Positions 27,993 to 37,273 of a stretch of 64,000 bases of DNA are shown here, in pieces. A program made the position numbers and the translations under genes. The stretch is from Paracoccaceae bacterium (lineage in GTDB: Bacteria; Pseudomonadota; Alphaproteobacteria; Rhodobacterales; Rhodobacteraceae), in the NCBI GenBank assembly GCA_024742705.1, contig JANSXZ010000010.1, forward strand, positions 60,969 to 124,968, written 5' to 3'. The first letter of the stretch is position 1, and each line of letters opens with the position of its first letter. The notes beneath the pieces are model-generated. The model had not been told where the DNA came from and ran no database searches. It worked only from the letters and a program-made list of their open reading frames with translations.

Positions 27993-28711
27993 GGGGCAAA
28001 GGCCCGCGTCAGTTCGGCCAGCGCCAGTTCGACCCGGCCCGCGTCGGGGCCACGGATCACCACGTTCGCCCCGTAGATCCCGTCCTTCTGGAACGGGTAC
28101 GAGCCGAACGAAAGGTCATCGAAACGCCGCGCCAGATCGCCCAGCGGCCCGGCGATATCGCCCTCGCCACGCAGAATACGCAGGCTGCGCGAGATCAGCG
28201 GCGCGCCGCCGGTCAGCGTCGGCAGGACCGACGCCACCATCGCGCGGAACACCGCCGGCACCCCGGCCATCACAGGCACGTTGCCGAGGCTGAAACCCGG
28301 CGCCACCGACACCGGGTTGTCGATCAACGCGGCACCTTCGGGGATGCGCGCCATGCGCAGGCGGGCCTGGTTCAGCTCGGCACCCTGGCGTTCGTAATGC
28401 GCCGCCAGCAAGCGCCGCGCGTCGTCGCGCACATCGATCGACGCGCCGAAGGCGGCGGCGATGCAATCGGCGGTGATGTCGTCATGCGTGGGGCCGATGC
28501 CACCGGATGTAAACACATGATCATGGGTGTCCGAAAGCGCGCGGACCGCGGCGGTGATCGCATCGGCATCGTCGCTGACAATGCGGACCTCGCGCAGATC
28601 GATGCCATGTTCCGTCAGGGCGCCGGCAAGATGGTGCATGTTGGCGTCGCGGGTGCGGCCCGACAGGATTTCGTCCCCGATCACAAGCATGGCGGCGGTG
28701 GGATTGGGCAT
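27989..28711 (-). CDS. MoaB/CinA-like molybdopterin-binding domain protein
   Basis: A 240-residue protein with the MoCF (MPT-binding) fold. AMLVIGDEILSGRTRDANMH and FTSGGIGPTHDDIT are the family signatures shared by MogA, MoeA and the N-terminal domain of CinA. It lacks the C-terminal CinA deamidase domain, so it resembles the stand-alone form found across alphaproteobacteria. CinA-type N-domains act as ADP-ribose or FAD pyrophosphatases; a molybdopterin role is also possible. It is the first gene of the operon and divergent from sfsA. Confidence 0.88.
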   Translation of the reverse strand: MPNPTAAMLVIGDEILSGRTRDANMHHLAGALTEHGIDLREVRIVSDDADAITAAVRALSDTHDHVFTSGGIGPTHDDITADCIAAAFGASIDVRDDARRLLAAHYERQGAELNQARLRMARIPEGAALIDNPVSVAPGFSLGNVPVMAGVPAVFRAMVASVLPTLTGGAPLISRSLRILRGEGDIAGPLGDLARRFDDLSFGSYPFQKDGIYGANVVIRGPDAGRVELALAELTRAFAP

Positions 28712-28758
28712 TGCAATGGTCCTTGAATGGCTGGCCCGGCAGATATAGGCCCAAGGCC

Positions 28759-29466
28759 ATGCGCTTTGAAACCCCTCTCATCCCCGCGCGGCTGGAACGC
28801 CGCTACAAACGGTTTCTGGCCGATTGCATACTGGAATCCGACGGCCGCGCCATCACCGCGCATTGTGCCAACCCCGGTTCGATGCTGGGCCTGGCGGCAC
28901 CGGGCACCCGCGTCTGGCTGGAGCCGAACGACGATCCGAAACGCAAGCTGGCCTATGGCTGGCGCCTGGTCGATCACGAGAACGGGCATTTCACCGGCGT
29001 CGACACCGGTTTGCCGAACCGGCTGCTGAAACAGGCGCTGGCCCGGCGCGCGGTGCCGGAACTGGCCGAATGTGACCGGGTGCGCCCCGAAGTGCGCTAT
29101 GCCACCGCCAGCCGCATAGATTTTCTGCTGGAATCAGACGCCCGGCCCGACATCTACGTCGAGGTAAAGAGCGTCACGCTTTGCCGTCAGCCGGGGCTGG
29201 CCGAGTTTCCCGACAGCGTGACCGCACGCGGGGCCCGGCACCTCGACGATCTGGCCGCCATGGTGGCGCAAGGGCACCGCGCGGTCATGCTGTACCTTGT
29301 GCAGCGCACCGATTGCCAGGGCTTCGCACTGGCCCGCGACCTTGACCCGGCCTATGCCGCGGCCTTCGACCGCGCCACGGGGGCTGGGGTTGAAGTTTTG
29401 GTTTATGACGCCATACTCACGCCCGAAGCGGCGCAGTTGGGGCGGCGCGTCGAAATCGATTTGTAG
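28759..29466 (+). CDS. sfsA: Sugar fermentation stimulation protein homologue SfsA
   Basis: A 235-residue SfsA. ARLERRYKRFLADC at the start, CANPGSMLGL, and the nuclease-like core SRIDFLLESD...YVEVKSVTL followed by FPDSVTARGARHLDDL match the family. SfsA has an N-terminal OB fold and a PD-(D/E)XK nuclease-like domain, and its physiological role is unsettled. I chose ATG 28759; the ribosome-binding site is weak. map follows after 61 bases. Confidence 0.95.
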   Translation: MRFETPLIPARLERRYKRFLADCILESDGRAITAHCANPGSMLGLAAPGTRVWLEPNDDPKRKLAYGWRLVDHENGHFTGVDTGLPNRLLKQALARRAVPELAECDRVRPEVRYATASRIDFLLESDARPDIYVEVKSVTLCRQPGLAEFPDSVTARGARHLDDLAAMVAQGHRAVMLYLVQRTDCQGFALARDLDPAYAAAFDRATGAGVEVLVYDAILTPEAAQLGRRVEIDL

Positions 29467-29527
29467 TGACCGTGTAACCGGTTGACCTTGCAGCCAGACC
29501 CGTTGACCGCGGGCATGGGGACGAAAA

Positions 29528-30358
29528 ATGGAGCAAGCCTTGAACACCGAACCGCGCGGCCGTCTCACCAAGGACGGCATCCGCCTGTACGAGCCCAAGG
29601 ACTTCGACGGAATGCATCGCGCCGGCGCTCTGGCCGCGCGCATTCTGGATGATGTTGCCGCCCATGTCTACGTCGGCCAGACGACCGAAGCGATCGACGC
29701 GCTGATCACAACCATGGTCGAAGAGGCCGGCGCCGTATCGGCGACGATCGGCTACAAAGGGTATCAGCACGCCAGCTGCATTTCCGTGAACCATGTGGTG
29801 TGCCACGGCATCCCCGGCGGCAAGTTGCTCAAGGACGGCGACATCCTGAACATCGACGTTACGGTCATTGTCGACGGTTGGTTCGGCGATACCAGCCGCA
29901 TGTATGTCGCCGGGAAACTGCCGCGCAAGGCCGAAAGGCTGATCCAGGTGACACATGATTCGCTGATGCTGGGGATCGAACAGGTGCGGCCCGGCAATAC
30001 CTTTGGCGATATCGGCCACGCCATCCAGAGCTTTGTCGAAAGCCAGCGGATGAGCGTGGTGCGCGATTTCTGCGGGCATGGTCTGGGCCGGGTGTTTCAC
30101 GCGCCGCCCAATGTCTTGCACTATGGCCGCCCCGGCACCGGTGCCACTCTCGAAGAGGGCATGTTCTTTACCATCGAACCGATGGTCAATCTGGGGCGCC
30201 CGGAAACCAAGACGCTGGCCGACGAATGGACGGCTGTTACCCGCGACAAGTCCCTGTCGGCCCAGTTTGAACACTCGGTGGGCGTGACCGCGGATGGCTG
30301 CGAAATCTTCACCCTGTCTCCGGCAGGGCGGTTCCACCCTACCTATTCCGCCGACTGA
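29528..30358 (+). CDS. map: Type I methionine aminopeptidase
   Basis: A 276-residue metallopeptidase that removes N-terminal methionine from nascent proteins. The metal ligands of the pita-bread fold are visible: Asp110 (ILNIDVTV), Asp121 (FGDTSRM), His184 (CGHGLG), Glu217 (FTIEPM) and Glu248 (QFEHS), with the substrate-binding His93 in VVCHGIP. The length and order are normal for the bacterial type Ia enzyme, with a roughly 20-residue N-terminal extension. It follows sfsA in the same direction. Confidence 0.97.
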   Translation: MEQALNTEPRGRLTKDGIRLYEPKDFDGMHRAGALAARILDDVAAHVYVGQTTEAIDALITTMVEEAGAVSATIGYKGYQHASCISVNHVVCHGIPGGKLLKDGDILNIDVTVIVDGWFGDTSRMYVAGKLPRKAERLIQVTHDSLMLGIEQVRPGNTFGDIGHAIQSFVESQRMSVVRDFCGHGLGRVFHAPPNVLHYGRPGTGATLEEGMFFTIEPMVNLGRPETKTLADEWTAVTRDKSLSAQFEHSVGVTADGCEIFTLSPAGRFHPTYSAD

Positions 30359-30362
30359 CGGG

Positions 30363-30545
30363 TCAGGTTTCGGGCTTGGACGCCTCGCGCAGCAAGGCCA
30401 GCAACATGGTTTCGCCGCCCCATGGGGTGATCGCATCCTGAACGAAAACCGGCCCCCCGCGCTTCGGCGGTGGTGGATCTGTCCGGGCGGCAGCGGCGCG
30501 GCGGGGCGGCACGAAGCGCAGCCAGAGGGGAAGCGCGGGTGTCAT
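30363..30545 (-). CDS. Small hypothetical protein
   Basis: A possible 60-residue gene: MTPALPLWLRFVPPRRAAAA, a proline-rich middle and a C-terminal QDAITPWGGETMLLALLREA. I do not recognise it. It lies 82 bases downstream of rsmD in the same direction and ends four bases from the convergent map stop, so it could be the tail of that operon. The C-terminal half looks more protein-like than the low-complexity first half. It may be a chance frame. Confidence 0.4.
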   Translation of the reverse strand: MTPALPLWLRFVPPRRAAAARTDPPPPKRGGPVFVQDAITPWGGETMLLALLREASKPET

Positions 30546-30627
30546 GGCGTCAGCATAGCGGATCGGAAAGGCCCCGCACAGCCCCCGTTGCGCCGGGCGC
30601 AGGGGCTGCCGCCGGCCCCCGTTTCCG

Positions 30628-31188
30628 TCATGCCAGCCCTTCATCGTGCCGCAGCAAGGTCACATGCGTGTCGCCGTGGCGCCGGTGGTCTTCCAGCGTG
30701 AAACCTTCGGGCGCGGGCATCGGCGCATCTTCTTCCCATACGATCAACGCCGCCGGCGCCAGCCAGCCGCCAGCCCGCGCGGCCGCCAGGATCCGCGCGC
30801 CCAGCCCCTTGCCGTAAGGCGGATCGAGAAACACCAGATCATGCGCACGGTCTGCCGCGGGCAACCGTGTGGCATCTACGGTCCAGACACGGCAGCGCGC
30901 GCTTTCGTTCAGCAAGGCGATGTTGCGGCGCAGCAACCCTGCGCCGATGCGGCCGTTTTCAACGAAACTGGCAAAGGCCGCACCACGCGAAAGCGCTTCA
31001 AGCCCCAGCGCACCGGTGCCCGCGCACAGATCCAGAGCGACCGCTTCGGCCACCGCATCCAGATGCACCAGCCGGCTGAACAGGCTTTCGCGCACACGGT
31101 CGGCGGTGGGGCGCAGGTGCGCCGCACTGTCACCCTTGCCCAGGGGCGTCAGCGCCCGGCCGCGATGCTGTCCGGCGATGATTCTCAT
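30628..31188 (-). CDS. rsmD: 16S rRNA (guanine966-N2)-methyltransferase
   Basis: A 186-residue SAM-dependent methyltransferase. RIIAGQHRGRALTPLG at the N-terminus is the RsmD signature, LDLCAGTGALGLEALSRGA is the SAM-binding motif, and LDPPYGKGL (about 121-129) is the amino-methylation catalytic motif. It modifies G966 in the 30S head near the P site. Its ATGA start overlaps the stop of the upstream reductase. Confidence 0.95.
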   Translation of the reverse strand: MRIIAGQHRGRALTPLGKGDSAAHLRPTADRVRESLFSRLVHLDAVAEAVALDLCAGTGALGLEALSRGAAFASFVENGRIGAGLLRRNIALLNESARCRVWTVDATRLPAADRAHDLVFLDPPYGKGLGARILAAARAGGWLAPAALIVWEEDAPMPAPEGFTLEDHRRHGDTHVTLLRHDEGLA

Positions 31189-32396
31189 GGTTTGAGAAGC
31201 GCCTTCATGTCGGTATCGGGATCGGCGATAACCTTGGCCGGGGGGCTTTTGCCAGCGTCGATCAGCCGCTTGCCGATCATGTAGCCGCGTGGATCGTTCA
31301 TCGCATCGACTGCCAGCAACCGGTCGCCGCCGTAGTACCAGAACGACACCGCCGCGCCCGTGCCATTGCGGGTGACGATCCGGTCATATCCGGTGTTCAG
31401 CCCGGCGATCTGAAGCTTGACGTCATACTGGTCCGACCAGAACCACGGCTTTGCAACATAGCTTTCCTGCGCCCCAAGCAGGTTGCGGGCGACACATTCG
31501 GCCTGGTCTATGGCATTGGGCACGCTTTCCAGGCGCAACCGGCCGTCGCGCCAGGGAAAGCTGCAACAATCGCCCGCCGCCCAGATGCCTTCCACCGATG
31601 TGCGCCCCAGTTCATCAACCGCGATGCCGTCGTCGATGGCAAGACCGGCCGAGCGGGCCAGGCCGGTGGCCGGCACGATGCCGACGCCCGCAATGACGAA
31701 ATCCAGGTCCAGCGTCTGGCCGTCGGTCAATTCGGCGCCGGTGACGCGGCCTTCTTCCTGTGTCAGCCGCGCAAGGCCAACGCCTTCGCGCAGGTCCACG
31801 CCATGCGCGCGGTGCAACGCCCGGAAATAGGCGCTGGTTTCGGGCGCGGCGACCCGTTGCAGGATGCGGTCGGCCATTTCCACCAGCGTGACCTCGACAC
31901 CGCGGCTGGCGGCCACGGCCGCCGCCTCGAGCCCGATATAGCCCCCGCCGACGATCAGGGCCCGCGCCCCCGCGCGCACCGCCGGCGCCATCCTGTCCAC
32001 GTCCTCAAGGCTGCGCACCACATGCACCCCCTGCAGATCGCCGCCAATGGTGGCGGGCAGGCGGCGCGGTTCTGATCCGGTGGTCAGCACCAGTTGATCG
32101 TAGGGCAGGCTTTCTTCGCCGATGTGAATCCGCCGGGCCGCCGCATCGATCGCATCGACCCTGCACCCCAACCGCAGCGCGATGTCATTTTCCGCATAGA
32201 ACCGTTCGGGACGCAGGAACAACCGCTCCAGCGCCATATCGCCCAGCAGATAGGATTTCGACAGTGGCGGGCGCTGATAGGGCGGCACCGGCTCGGCACC
32301 GATCAGCGTCAGCGCGCCATCATACCCCTGTTTGCGCAGTTCGGCCACCAACGACGCCCCCGCCTGCCCCGCGCCGATCACGACGATACCCGTCAT
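31185..32396 (-). CDS. FAD-dependent NAD(P)H:ferredoxin/rubredoxin reductase-like protein
   Basis: A 403-residue pyridine-nucleotide oxidoreductase. GIVVIGAGQAGASLVAEL (FAD site) and ALIVGGGYIGLEAAAVAASR (NAD site) are the two Rossmann motifs, IWAAGDCC is the FAD ribityl contact, and WFWSDQYDVKLQIAGL opens the C-terminal Reductase_C domain found in putidaredoxin/rubredoxin-type reductases. There is no redox CxxC, so it should pass electrons to a separate ferredoxin. No ferredoxin, P450 or Rieske oxygenase lies nearby, so its partner is unknown. It shares ATGA with rsmD. Confidence 0.88.
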   Translation of the reverse strand: MTGIVVIGAGQAGASLVAELRKQGYDGALTLIGAEPVPPYQRPPLSKSYLLGDMALERLFLRPERFYAENDIALRLGCRVDAIDAAARRIHIGEESLPYDQLVLTTGSEPRRLPATIGGDLQGVHVVRSLEDVDRMAPAVRAGARALIVGGGYIGLEAAAVAASRGVEVTLVEMADRILQRVAAPETSAYFRALHRAHGVDLREGVGLARLTQEEGRVTGAELTDGQTLDLDFVIAGVGIVPATGLARSAGLAIDDGIAVDELGRTSVEGIWAAGDCCSFPWRDGRLRLESVPNAIDQAECVARNLLGAQESYVAKPWFWSDQYDVKLQIAGLNTGYDRIVTRNGTGAAVSFWYYGGDRLLAVDAMNDPRGYMIGKRLIDAGKSPPAKVIADPDTDMKALLKP

Positions 32397-32495
32397 CTCG
32401 TTTCCTCGCCTATTTTCTGGTTCCCGATCCCGCCCGACCCTATATCCTGTGAGACGCGGATCACAATCATGCAAAACCAAACAAAAGGACGGCAC

Positions 32496-32984
32496 ATGAC
32501 TATCAATACCGGAGACACCCTGCCCGAGGCGACACTGGTGCAGATGGGCGCGGAAGGCCCGGAGCCCGTTTCGATCACCGAAAAGGCCAAGGGCCGCAAA
32601 GTGGTAATCTTTGCCGTGCCGGGGGCCTTCACGCCGACCTGCCACGCCGCGCATGTTCCCAGCTTCATCCGCACCAAGGCACAGTTCGATGCGAAGGGCG
32701 TGGATGAGATCATCTGTATATCGGTGAACGACCCGTTCGTCATGAAGGCATGGGGCGAGGCCACCGGGGCCGCCGAAGCGGGCATCACCATGCTGGCCGA
32801 CGCGCAGAGCGCCTTTACCACGGCGATCGGGATGAATTTCGATGCGCCGCCCGTGGGCTTGATGGCCCGGTCGCGGCGCTACGCGATGGTTGTCGATGAC
32901 GGCACCGTCAGCGTGCTGCAGGTTGAGGAAGGCCCCGGCGTCTGCGAGGTTTCGGCGGGCGAAGCGATCCTGGAAACGCTCTGA
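32496..32984 (+). CDS. Peroxiredoxin (Prx5/hybrid type)
   Basis: A 162-residue thiol peroxidase. The peroxidatic cysteine is Cys49 in PGAFTPTCHAAHVPSF, the Prx5 signature, and ICISVNDPFVMKAWG is the following conserved strand. A cysteine in GPGVCEVS near residue 150 may resolve the sulfenic acid. It reduces peroxides using thioredoxin or glutathione. The ATG at 32496 follows AAAGGAC; an in-frame ATG at 32469 is less well placed. It is divergent from the reductase gene, with about 100 bases between. Confidence 0.93.
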   Translation: MTINTGDTLPEATLVQMGAEGPEPVSITEKAKGRKVVIFAVPGAFTPTCHAAHVPSFIRTKAQFDAKGVDEIICISVNDPFVMKAWGEATGAAEAGITMLADAQSAFTTAIGMNFDAPPVGLMARSRRYAMVVDDGTVSVLQVEEGPGVCEVSAGEAILETL

Positions 32985-32990
32985 TCCCAC

Positions 32991-33021
32991 GGCGTCCCGC
33001 CGGGCTTTCCGCCGGGACGCC
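32991..33021. terminator. GC hairpin between convergent peroxiredoxin and phhB genes
   Basis: GGCGTCCCG and CGGGACGCC (9-bp perfect arms) with a 13-base loop, six bases after the peroxiredoxin stop. No T-run follows, so it may stabilise RNA ends rather than terminate alone. Confidence 0.45.
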
Positions 33022-33148
33022 AACCGTTGCGCAAGGCCCTGCCACATTGTGCGCGCGGGGCGCGCGTTTCATGTTCAGGTCGCGCCCGCTCCACCGCGCG
33101 CGCCCAGAGACACCAGGCCAGCGCGGGCCGACCGGCAGCAGAGTCAGA

Positions 33149-33445
33149 TCAGCCGGACAGCGCGTCCATCTTGCGCGCCAGTTTGATGTCGAGCGCACTG
33201 AGACCTTCGACATCATGCGTCGTGAGCAGCACGTTCACCGTCTTGTAGACGTTGCTCCATTCGGGATGATGGTCCCATTTTTCGGCCCAGATCGCGACCT
33301 GGGTCATCCATCCGAAGGCCTGGACGAAATTGTGAAAGACGAAGGTCTTGGCGATGGCGTCGCGGCCTTCGGTGATCTGCCAGCCGGTGCTGAAGAGCGG
33401 CTCGAGCAGGGTTTTTCGGGTTTCCGACGAAAGTTTCTCGGTCAT
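33149..33445 (-). CDS. phhB: Pterin-4a-carbinolamine dehydratase
   Basis: A 98-residue enzyme recycling the carbinolamine made when phenylalanine hydroxylase uses tetrahydropterin. The motif [18 protein letters not shown] carries the paired catalytic histidines, followed by [12 protein letters not shown], the family C-terminus. No phenylalanine hydroxylase is adjacent; in many bacteria phhB is unlinked or also serves molybdopterin enzymes. The start at 33445 is preceded by GGAGGAACAAG and overlaps the upstream stop (ATGA). Confidence 0.93.
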   Translation of the reverse strand: MTEKLSSETRKTLLEPLFSTGWQITEGRDAIAKTFVFHNFVQAFGWMTQVAIWAEKWDHHPEWSNVYKTVNVLLTTHDVEGLSALDIKLARKMDALSG

Positions 33446-34629
33446 TCTTGTTCCTCCACCTGTGCTTTTCTGAACGGACCATAATCGGTCAGCACTTCGA
33501 TTTCTTCTTCCACGGCTTCGCGTTCGGCTTCCAGATAGCGGGCGATGGCATCGGAAAAGCCGCTGTCTGCGACCCAGTGCAAGCTGTGGGTCTGGGCCGG
33601 AAGATATCCGCGCGCCAGCTTGTGCTGGCCCTGTGCGCCGGCTTCCACCCGCAGCAGGCCACGCGCGATGGCCGCGTCGATGGCGCGATAGTAGCACAAT
33701 TCGAAGTGCAGACAGGGGTGATGGCGGATACAACCCCAATATCGGCCAAACAGCGCCTCGCGGCCCAGGAAGTTCAACGCGCCGGCGATGTAGCGCCCGT
33801 CTTCTTCCGCCAGCAACAGGATCATGTCGTCGCGCAAACGCGCCTGCGCCAGATCGAAAAAGCGCCGGGTCAGGTACGGGGTGCCCCATTTGCGCGCGCC
33901 GGTGTCCTGATAGAACACCCAGAACGCATCCCAATGATGTGGCTGGATCGCGTCGCCGGTCAGAACCTCGATCCGGCCGCCGAAACCGTTGGCCTGGGCG
34001 CGCTCCTTGCGAATGTTCTTGCGCTTGCGCGACGACAGCGACGCGAGGAAGGCATCGAAATCTTCATATCGGTCGTTCAGCCAATGGAACTGTTGCGTGA
34101 GCCGCGGCATCAGGCCCATCGCCCCGCCGGCCGCGGCCTCTTCGCGGGTGCAGAAGGTGACATGCAACGACGACAGGCGGTTCTGGCTGGCCAGTTGAAC
34201 CGCCCCCTGGATCAGCGCCGCGCGGCCAGTCTGTTCAAAGCCGGGCCGGGTAAGCAATCGCCGCCCGGTGGCGGGGGTATGGGGCACTGCGATCTGGAGC
34301 TTTGGATAGTACCGGCCGCCAGCGCGTTCGTAGGCATGGGCCCAGTTGTGATCGAAGATGTATTCGCCCTGGCTGTGCGACTTGGCGTACATGGGTGCGC
34401 AGCCGATCAGCGCCCCGTCGATGCGCGCGGCAAGGTACTGCGGTTGCCAACCCGTGCCCGGCCCGACCGAGCCGCTGTCTTCCAGCGCCGAAAGGAAGCG
34501 ATGGGTGGTGAACGGATCCAGCGGCGCACCGCCTTCGGCGGCTTCCGGGCAGGCGCAGGCATCCCATTCGGCGGCATCAATCTGGCCGAGCGATCCGAGA
34601 ACTTCGATTTCCACCTGCGCCTGCGTCAC
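33442..34629 (-). CDS. FemAB-like GNAT protein (DUF482, PF04339)
   Basis: A 395-residue protein of the family often labelled peptidoglycan-biosynthesis-like N-acetyltransferase. Landmarks are [34 protein letters not shown], and the C-terminal GNAT-like half with [16 protein letters not shown] and [17 protein letters not shown]. The substrate has not been established to my knowledge; amide-bond formation with an aminoacyl or acyl donor is likely from the fold. It sits in a tight operon with gdpD and phhB. Confidence 0.85.
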   Translation of the reverse strand: MTQAQVEIEVLGSLGQIDAAEWDACACPEAAEGGAPLDPFTTHRFLSALEDSGSVGPGTGWQPQYLAARIDGALIGCAPMYAKSHSQGEYIFDHNWAHAYERAGGRYYPKLQIAVPHTPATGRRLLTRPGFEQTGRAALIQGAVQLASQNRLSSLHVTFCTREEAAAGGAMGLMPRLTQQFHWLNDRYEDFDAFLASLSSRKRKNIRKERAQANGFGGRIEVLTGDAIQPHHWDAFWVFYQDTGARKWGTPYLTRRFFDLAQARLRDDMILLLAEEDGRYIAGALNFLGREALFGRYWGCIRHHPCLHFELCYYRAIDAAIARGLLRVEAGAQGQHKLARGYLPAQTHSLHWVADSGFSDAIARYLEAEREAVEEEIEVLTDYGPFRKAQVEEQE

Positions 34630-34681
34630 CTGCCGCTCTCCTGTCTGGTCCGGGTGTTATCTGTGGCCCCGTCGCGCGGGA

Positions 34682-35449
34682 TCAAGCGGGAACAACAGGC
34701 CGGTAGCCTTCGAAGGTGATGTTGACAGCATGGCGGCGCGCGGCCGTTTCGGCCTGCGGCGAACGGATGGTCCAGCACAGAACCGGCACGCCGCGCGCGG
34801 CGATACCGGCCACGCGCGGACGATCGAGATCGGCAGCCTCGTGGCTGATGAAATCGACGCCGAGGCGTTCGGCATCCGGAATTTCACGCAGCGCGGCACA
34901 GGTATCGGCGGTGAGCGGCCATTCGGCCGGATCATACGAGCAGGTGACCAGACCGCGCGGCACATGCGGCGCGCGCGCGGAAAACGCGGCGACGCTGTGC
35001 GGGTTGAACGACATCACCGCGAGCGGGCCGTCGTAGTGCGCCACCGCATCGGCCACCGCATGTTCCAGTTGCCCCACATTCGGGCCCATCGCGCCGTCCT
35101 GATCCTTGATCTCGATCAGCAGCGGCACCTGCCCGGCGACGGCGGCCAACACCTGCGGCAGGTCGGGCGGGTGCTGCCCTTGCCCGCCGGTCAGATCCAG
35201 CGCGCAGGCTTCGGCCAGGGTGCGCTGGCGTATCGGACCGGGCTGACCGGTCAGGCGCCGGGTGTCGTAGTCGTGAAACACCACCGCATGGCCATCCGCC
35301 GTGAGCTGTACATCGATTTCAATACCATAGCCGGCCTGAACCGCCGCGTGGATCGCCGCCATGCTGTTTTCAGGGCAGCCCGAGGCCGCATCGTGCAGGG
35401 CACGATGTGCCAGCGGCAGGCGCAGGAAGTCGGGCGCGAGCCGGGTCAT
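34682..35449 (-). CDS. Glycerophosphodiester phosphodiesterase
   Basis: A 255-residue cytoplasmic-type enzyme without a signal peptide. It hydrolyses glycerophosphodiesters to glycerol 3-phosphate and an alcohol. The GDPD residues are visible: His15-Arg16 (LAHRALHD), Glu27-Asn28 (PENS), Glu44 and Asp46 (IEIDVQLT), His59-Asp60 (VFHDYD), and a later IEIKD. It releases headgroups from phospholipid breakdown and recycles phosphate and glycerol. It overlaps ridA by four bases. Confidence 0.92.
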   Translation of the reverse strand: MTRLAPDFLRLPLAHRALHDAASGCPENSMAAIHAAVQAGYGIEIDVQLTADGHAVVFHDYDTRRLTGQPGPIRQRTLAEACALDLTGGQGQHPPDLPQVLAAVAGQVPLLIEIKDQDGAMGPNVGQLEHAVADAVAHYDGPLAVMSFNPHSVAAFSARAPHVPRGLVTCSYDPAEWPLTADTCAALREIPDAERLGVDFISHEAADLDRPRVAGIAARGVPVLCWTIRSPQAETAARRHAVNITFEGYRPVVPA

Positions 35450-35904
35450 CCGATCTGAAAGATGCCTTCGATTTCCACCGCGACACCCAGTGGCAGCGCG
35501 CCGGCGGACACGGCCGACCGGGCGTGGCGGCCGGCATCGCCCAGCGCCTCGACCAGGAAATCCGAAGCGCCGTTGATGACCTTGGGCTGGTCCGCGAAAT
35601 CGGGAGTCGAATTGACGAAGCCGGTCAGCTTGACCACCCGCACGAGGCGCGCGAGGTCGCCGTCACAGGCCTTGCGCACCTGGGCCAGCAGGCTGATCGC
35701 GCAGGTCCGCGCGGCCGCAGCACCTTCTTCGACCGACAGATCGGCGCCGACCTTGCCGAGGATCAGGCCATCGGCGTTCTGCGAAATCTGGCCCGACACA
35801 TAGACAGTGTCGCCAACCGTGACGAAAGGCACATAGTTGGCGGCCGGGGCCGGGGCATCGGGCAGCGTTATGCCCATTTCAGCCAGTTTTTCTTCGATGC
35901 TCAT
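35446..35904 (-). CDS. RidA family protein (YjgF/YER057c, TdcF-like)
   Basis: A 152-residue protein. GDTVYVSGQISQNADG and VVKLTGFVNSTPDFADQPKV are the family motifs, with the late VSAGALPLGVAVEIEG. RidA deaminates reactive 2-aminoacrylate and other enamine/imine intermediates from PLP enzymes. This subgroup (about 150 residues, LPxAPAPAANYVPF start) differs from the archetypal RidA and may not have the same activity; in particular the catalytic arginine near the C-terminus is not in its usual place. It is the first gene of the ridA-gdpD-GNAT-phhB operon. Confidence 0.88.
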   Translation of the reverse strand: MSIEEKLAEMGITLPDAPAPAANYVPFVTVGDTVYVSGQISQNADGLILGKVGADLSVEEGAAAARTCAISLLAQVRKACDGDLARLVRVVKLTGFVNSTPDFADQPKVINGASDFLVEALGDAGRHARSAVSAGALPLGVAVEIEGIFQIG

Positions 35905-35974
35905 GTTGTGCGCTCCTCGGTTGCGATGGTCTTGCAGATCGGCCGTTGCGCGGTCTGCACCGCCGGCCCGGCGT

Positions 35975-37273
35975 TCAGCTTTCGCGGAACGCCTTGGTGA
36001 AATAGTCGGTCAGCGGTTTCACCAGATAGGCGATCGGGCTGCGGTCGGCGGTGCGGATGAAGGCCTCGACCGGCATTCCCGGCACCAGGACGGTGCCTTC
36101 GGGCAGGCGGTTCATCTCGTCTTCGTCCAGAACGATTTCGGTGCGATAGTACGACATTCCGGTGGTTTCATCCTGGAAGGCATCCGCCGACACCTGCACC
36201 ACATGGCCAAAAAGTTCGGGCGTGGTCCGCTGGTCAAGCGCGGAAAACCGCAGGGTGACGGATTGCAGCGCATAGATCTGATCCACATGGATGGTTTCCA
36301 CCCGCGCGGTGATGATCAGGGGGCGATCCTGCGGAATGATGAACAGAACCGGATCGGCCGGCCGGATCACCGACCGCGGCGTGTGCACCTGAAGGCCATA
36401 GACAATGCCCGAGACCGGCGCGGTGATGTCCAGACGTTCAAGTTGCAGGCGCAGCGCGCGGCGCTGTTCCAGAAACTCCAGCTCGCGATAGCGCAGATCG
36501 CGCAGGCGGGTGATCGCCTCTTCGCGCTGGGCGCTGCCCAGTTTCAGGATTTCGATGTCGATTTCCGTGACACGGCCTTCGGCCTGCGCCTCGCTGGCGC
36601 GCAATTCGCCCAGTTCGCCTTGCAGGCTGGCCATCTGCCGTTCGAGGTTCAGAACGGTGCCCGCCTGCGCCAGGCCACGGTCCAGAAGCGATTGCTGATT
36701 GTTCAACTCGACCTGGATCAGTTCCAGTTGCCGTGCGTTCGATGCCTGCTGGGCGCGGATGCCTTCGATCTGGTTCTCGATCTGGCCGCGCCGCTTGCCA
36801 AGTTGTTCGATCTCGCGCGCGACCGATTCAGCGCGGGCGGCGAACAGCCGGCTCTGACCGTCTATCAGGTCCTGAACGTCCGGCTCGCTCTGGCCTACCT
36901 CGATCAGTTCGGGTTCGAAAACGATCACGTTTGTCTCGTCGCGCTCGGCCTCCAGACGGCCGCGGCGGGCCATCAGTTCGAACAACTGGCCCTCGACGAT
37001 GGCAAGCTGGGATTCCAGCTGCGACCGTTCCAGCCGCATCAGAACCTGGCCGCGTTCAACCGTATCGCCTTCGTCCACCAGGATCTCGGCGACAACGCCA
37101 CCGTCGAGATGCTGGACCACCTGCCGGTTCTTGTCGACCTCGATCTGGCCCGAGGCGATGATCGCCCCGGCGATGTTGGTGACAACCGCCCATGTGCCGA
37201 AGCCGCCGACCAGGATCAAGACAGCGATCATGCCAACCATGACCGGCCAACGCGCAGACCATTGATCTCTCAT
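35975..37273 (-). CDS. Type I secretion membrane-fusion protein (HlyD/PrtE family)
   Basis: A 432-residue periplasmic adaptor with one N-terminal transmembrane helix (about residues 10-33), a short lipoyl half (VVQHLDGGVVAEILVDEGD), a long coiled coil (about 90-290, rich in Glu/Arg/Leu/Gln), and a C-terminal barrel with ITAPVSGIVYGLQVHT. It bridges the ABC exporter to TolC. It begins with ATGA on the stop of the ABC gene. No TolC homologue or RTX-type substrate gene is present in the window. Confidence 0.92.
   Translation of the reverse strand: MRDQWSARWPVMVGMIAVLILVGGFGTWAVVTNIAGAIIASGQIEVDKNRQVVQHLDGGVVAEILVDEGDTVERGQVLMRLERSQLESQLAIVEGQLFELMARRGRLEAERDETNVIVFEPELIEVGQSEPDVQDLIDGQSRLFAARAESVAREIEQLGKRRGQIENQIEGIRAQQASNARQLELIQVELNNQQSLLDRGLAQAGTVLNLERQMASLQGELGELRASEAQAEGRVTEIDIEILKLGSAQREEAITRLRDLRYRELEFLEQRRALRLQLERLDITAPVSGIVYGLQVHTPRSVIRPADPVLFIIPQDRPLIITARVETIHVDQIYALQSVTLRFSALDQRTTPELFGHVVQVSADAFQDETTGMSYYRTEIVLDEDEMNRLPEGTVLVPGMPVEAFIRTADRSPIAYLVKPLTDYFTKAFRES

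Noticed and set aside
31451..32075. Plus-strand frames opposite the ferredoxin-reductase-like gene
   Set aside because: They lack motifs, and the minus-strand protein has both Rossmann signatures.
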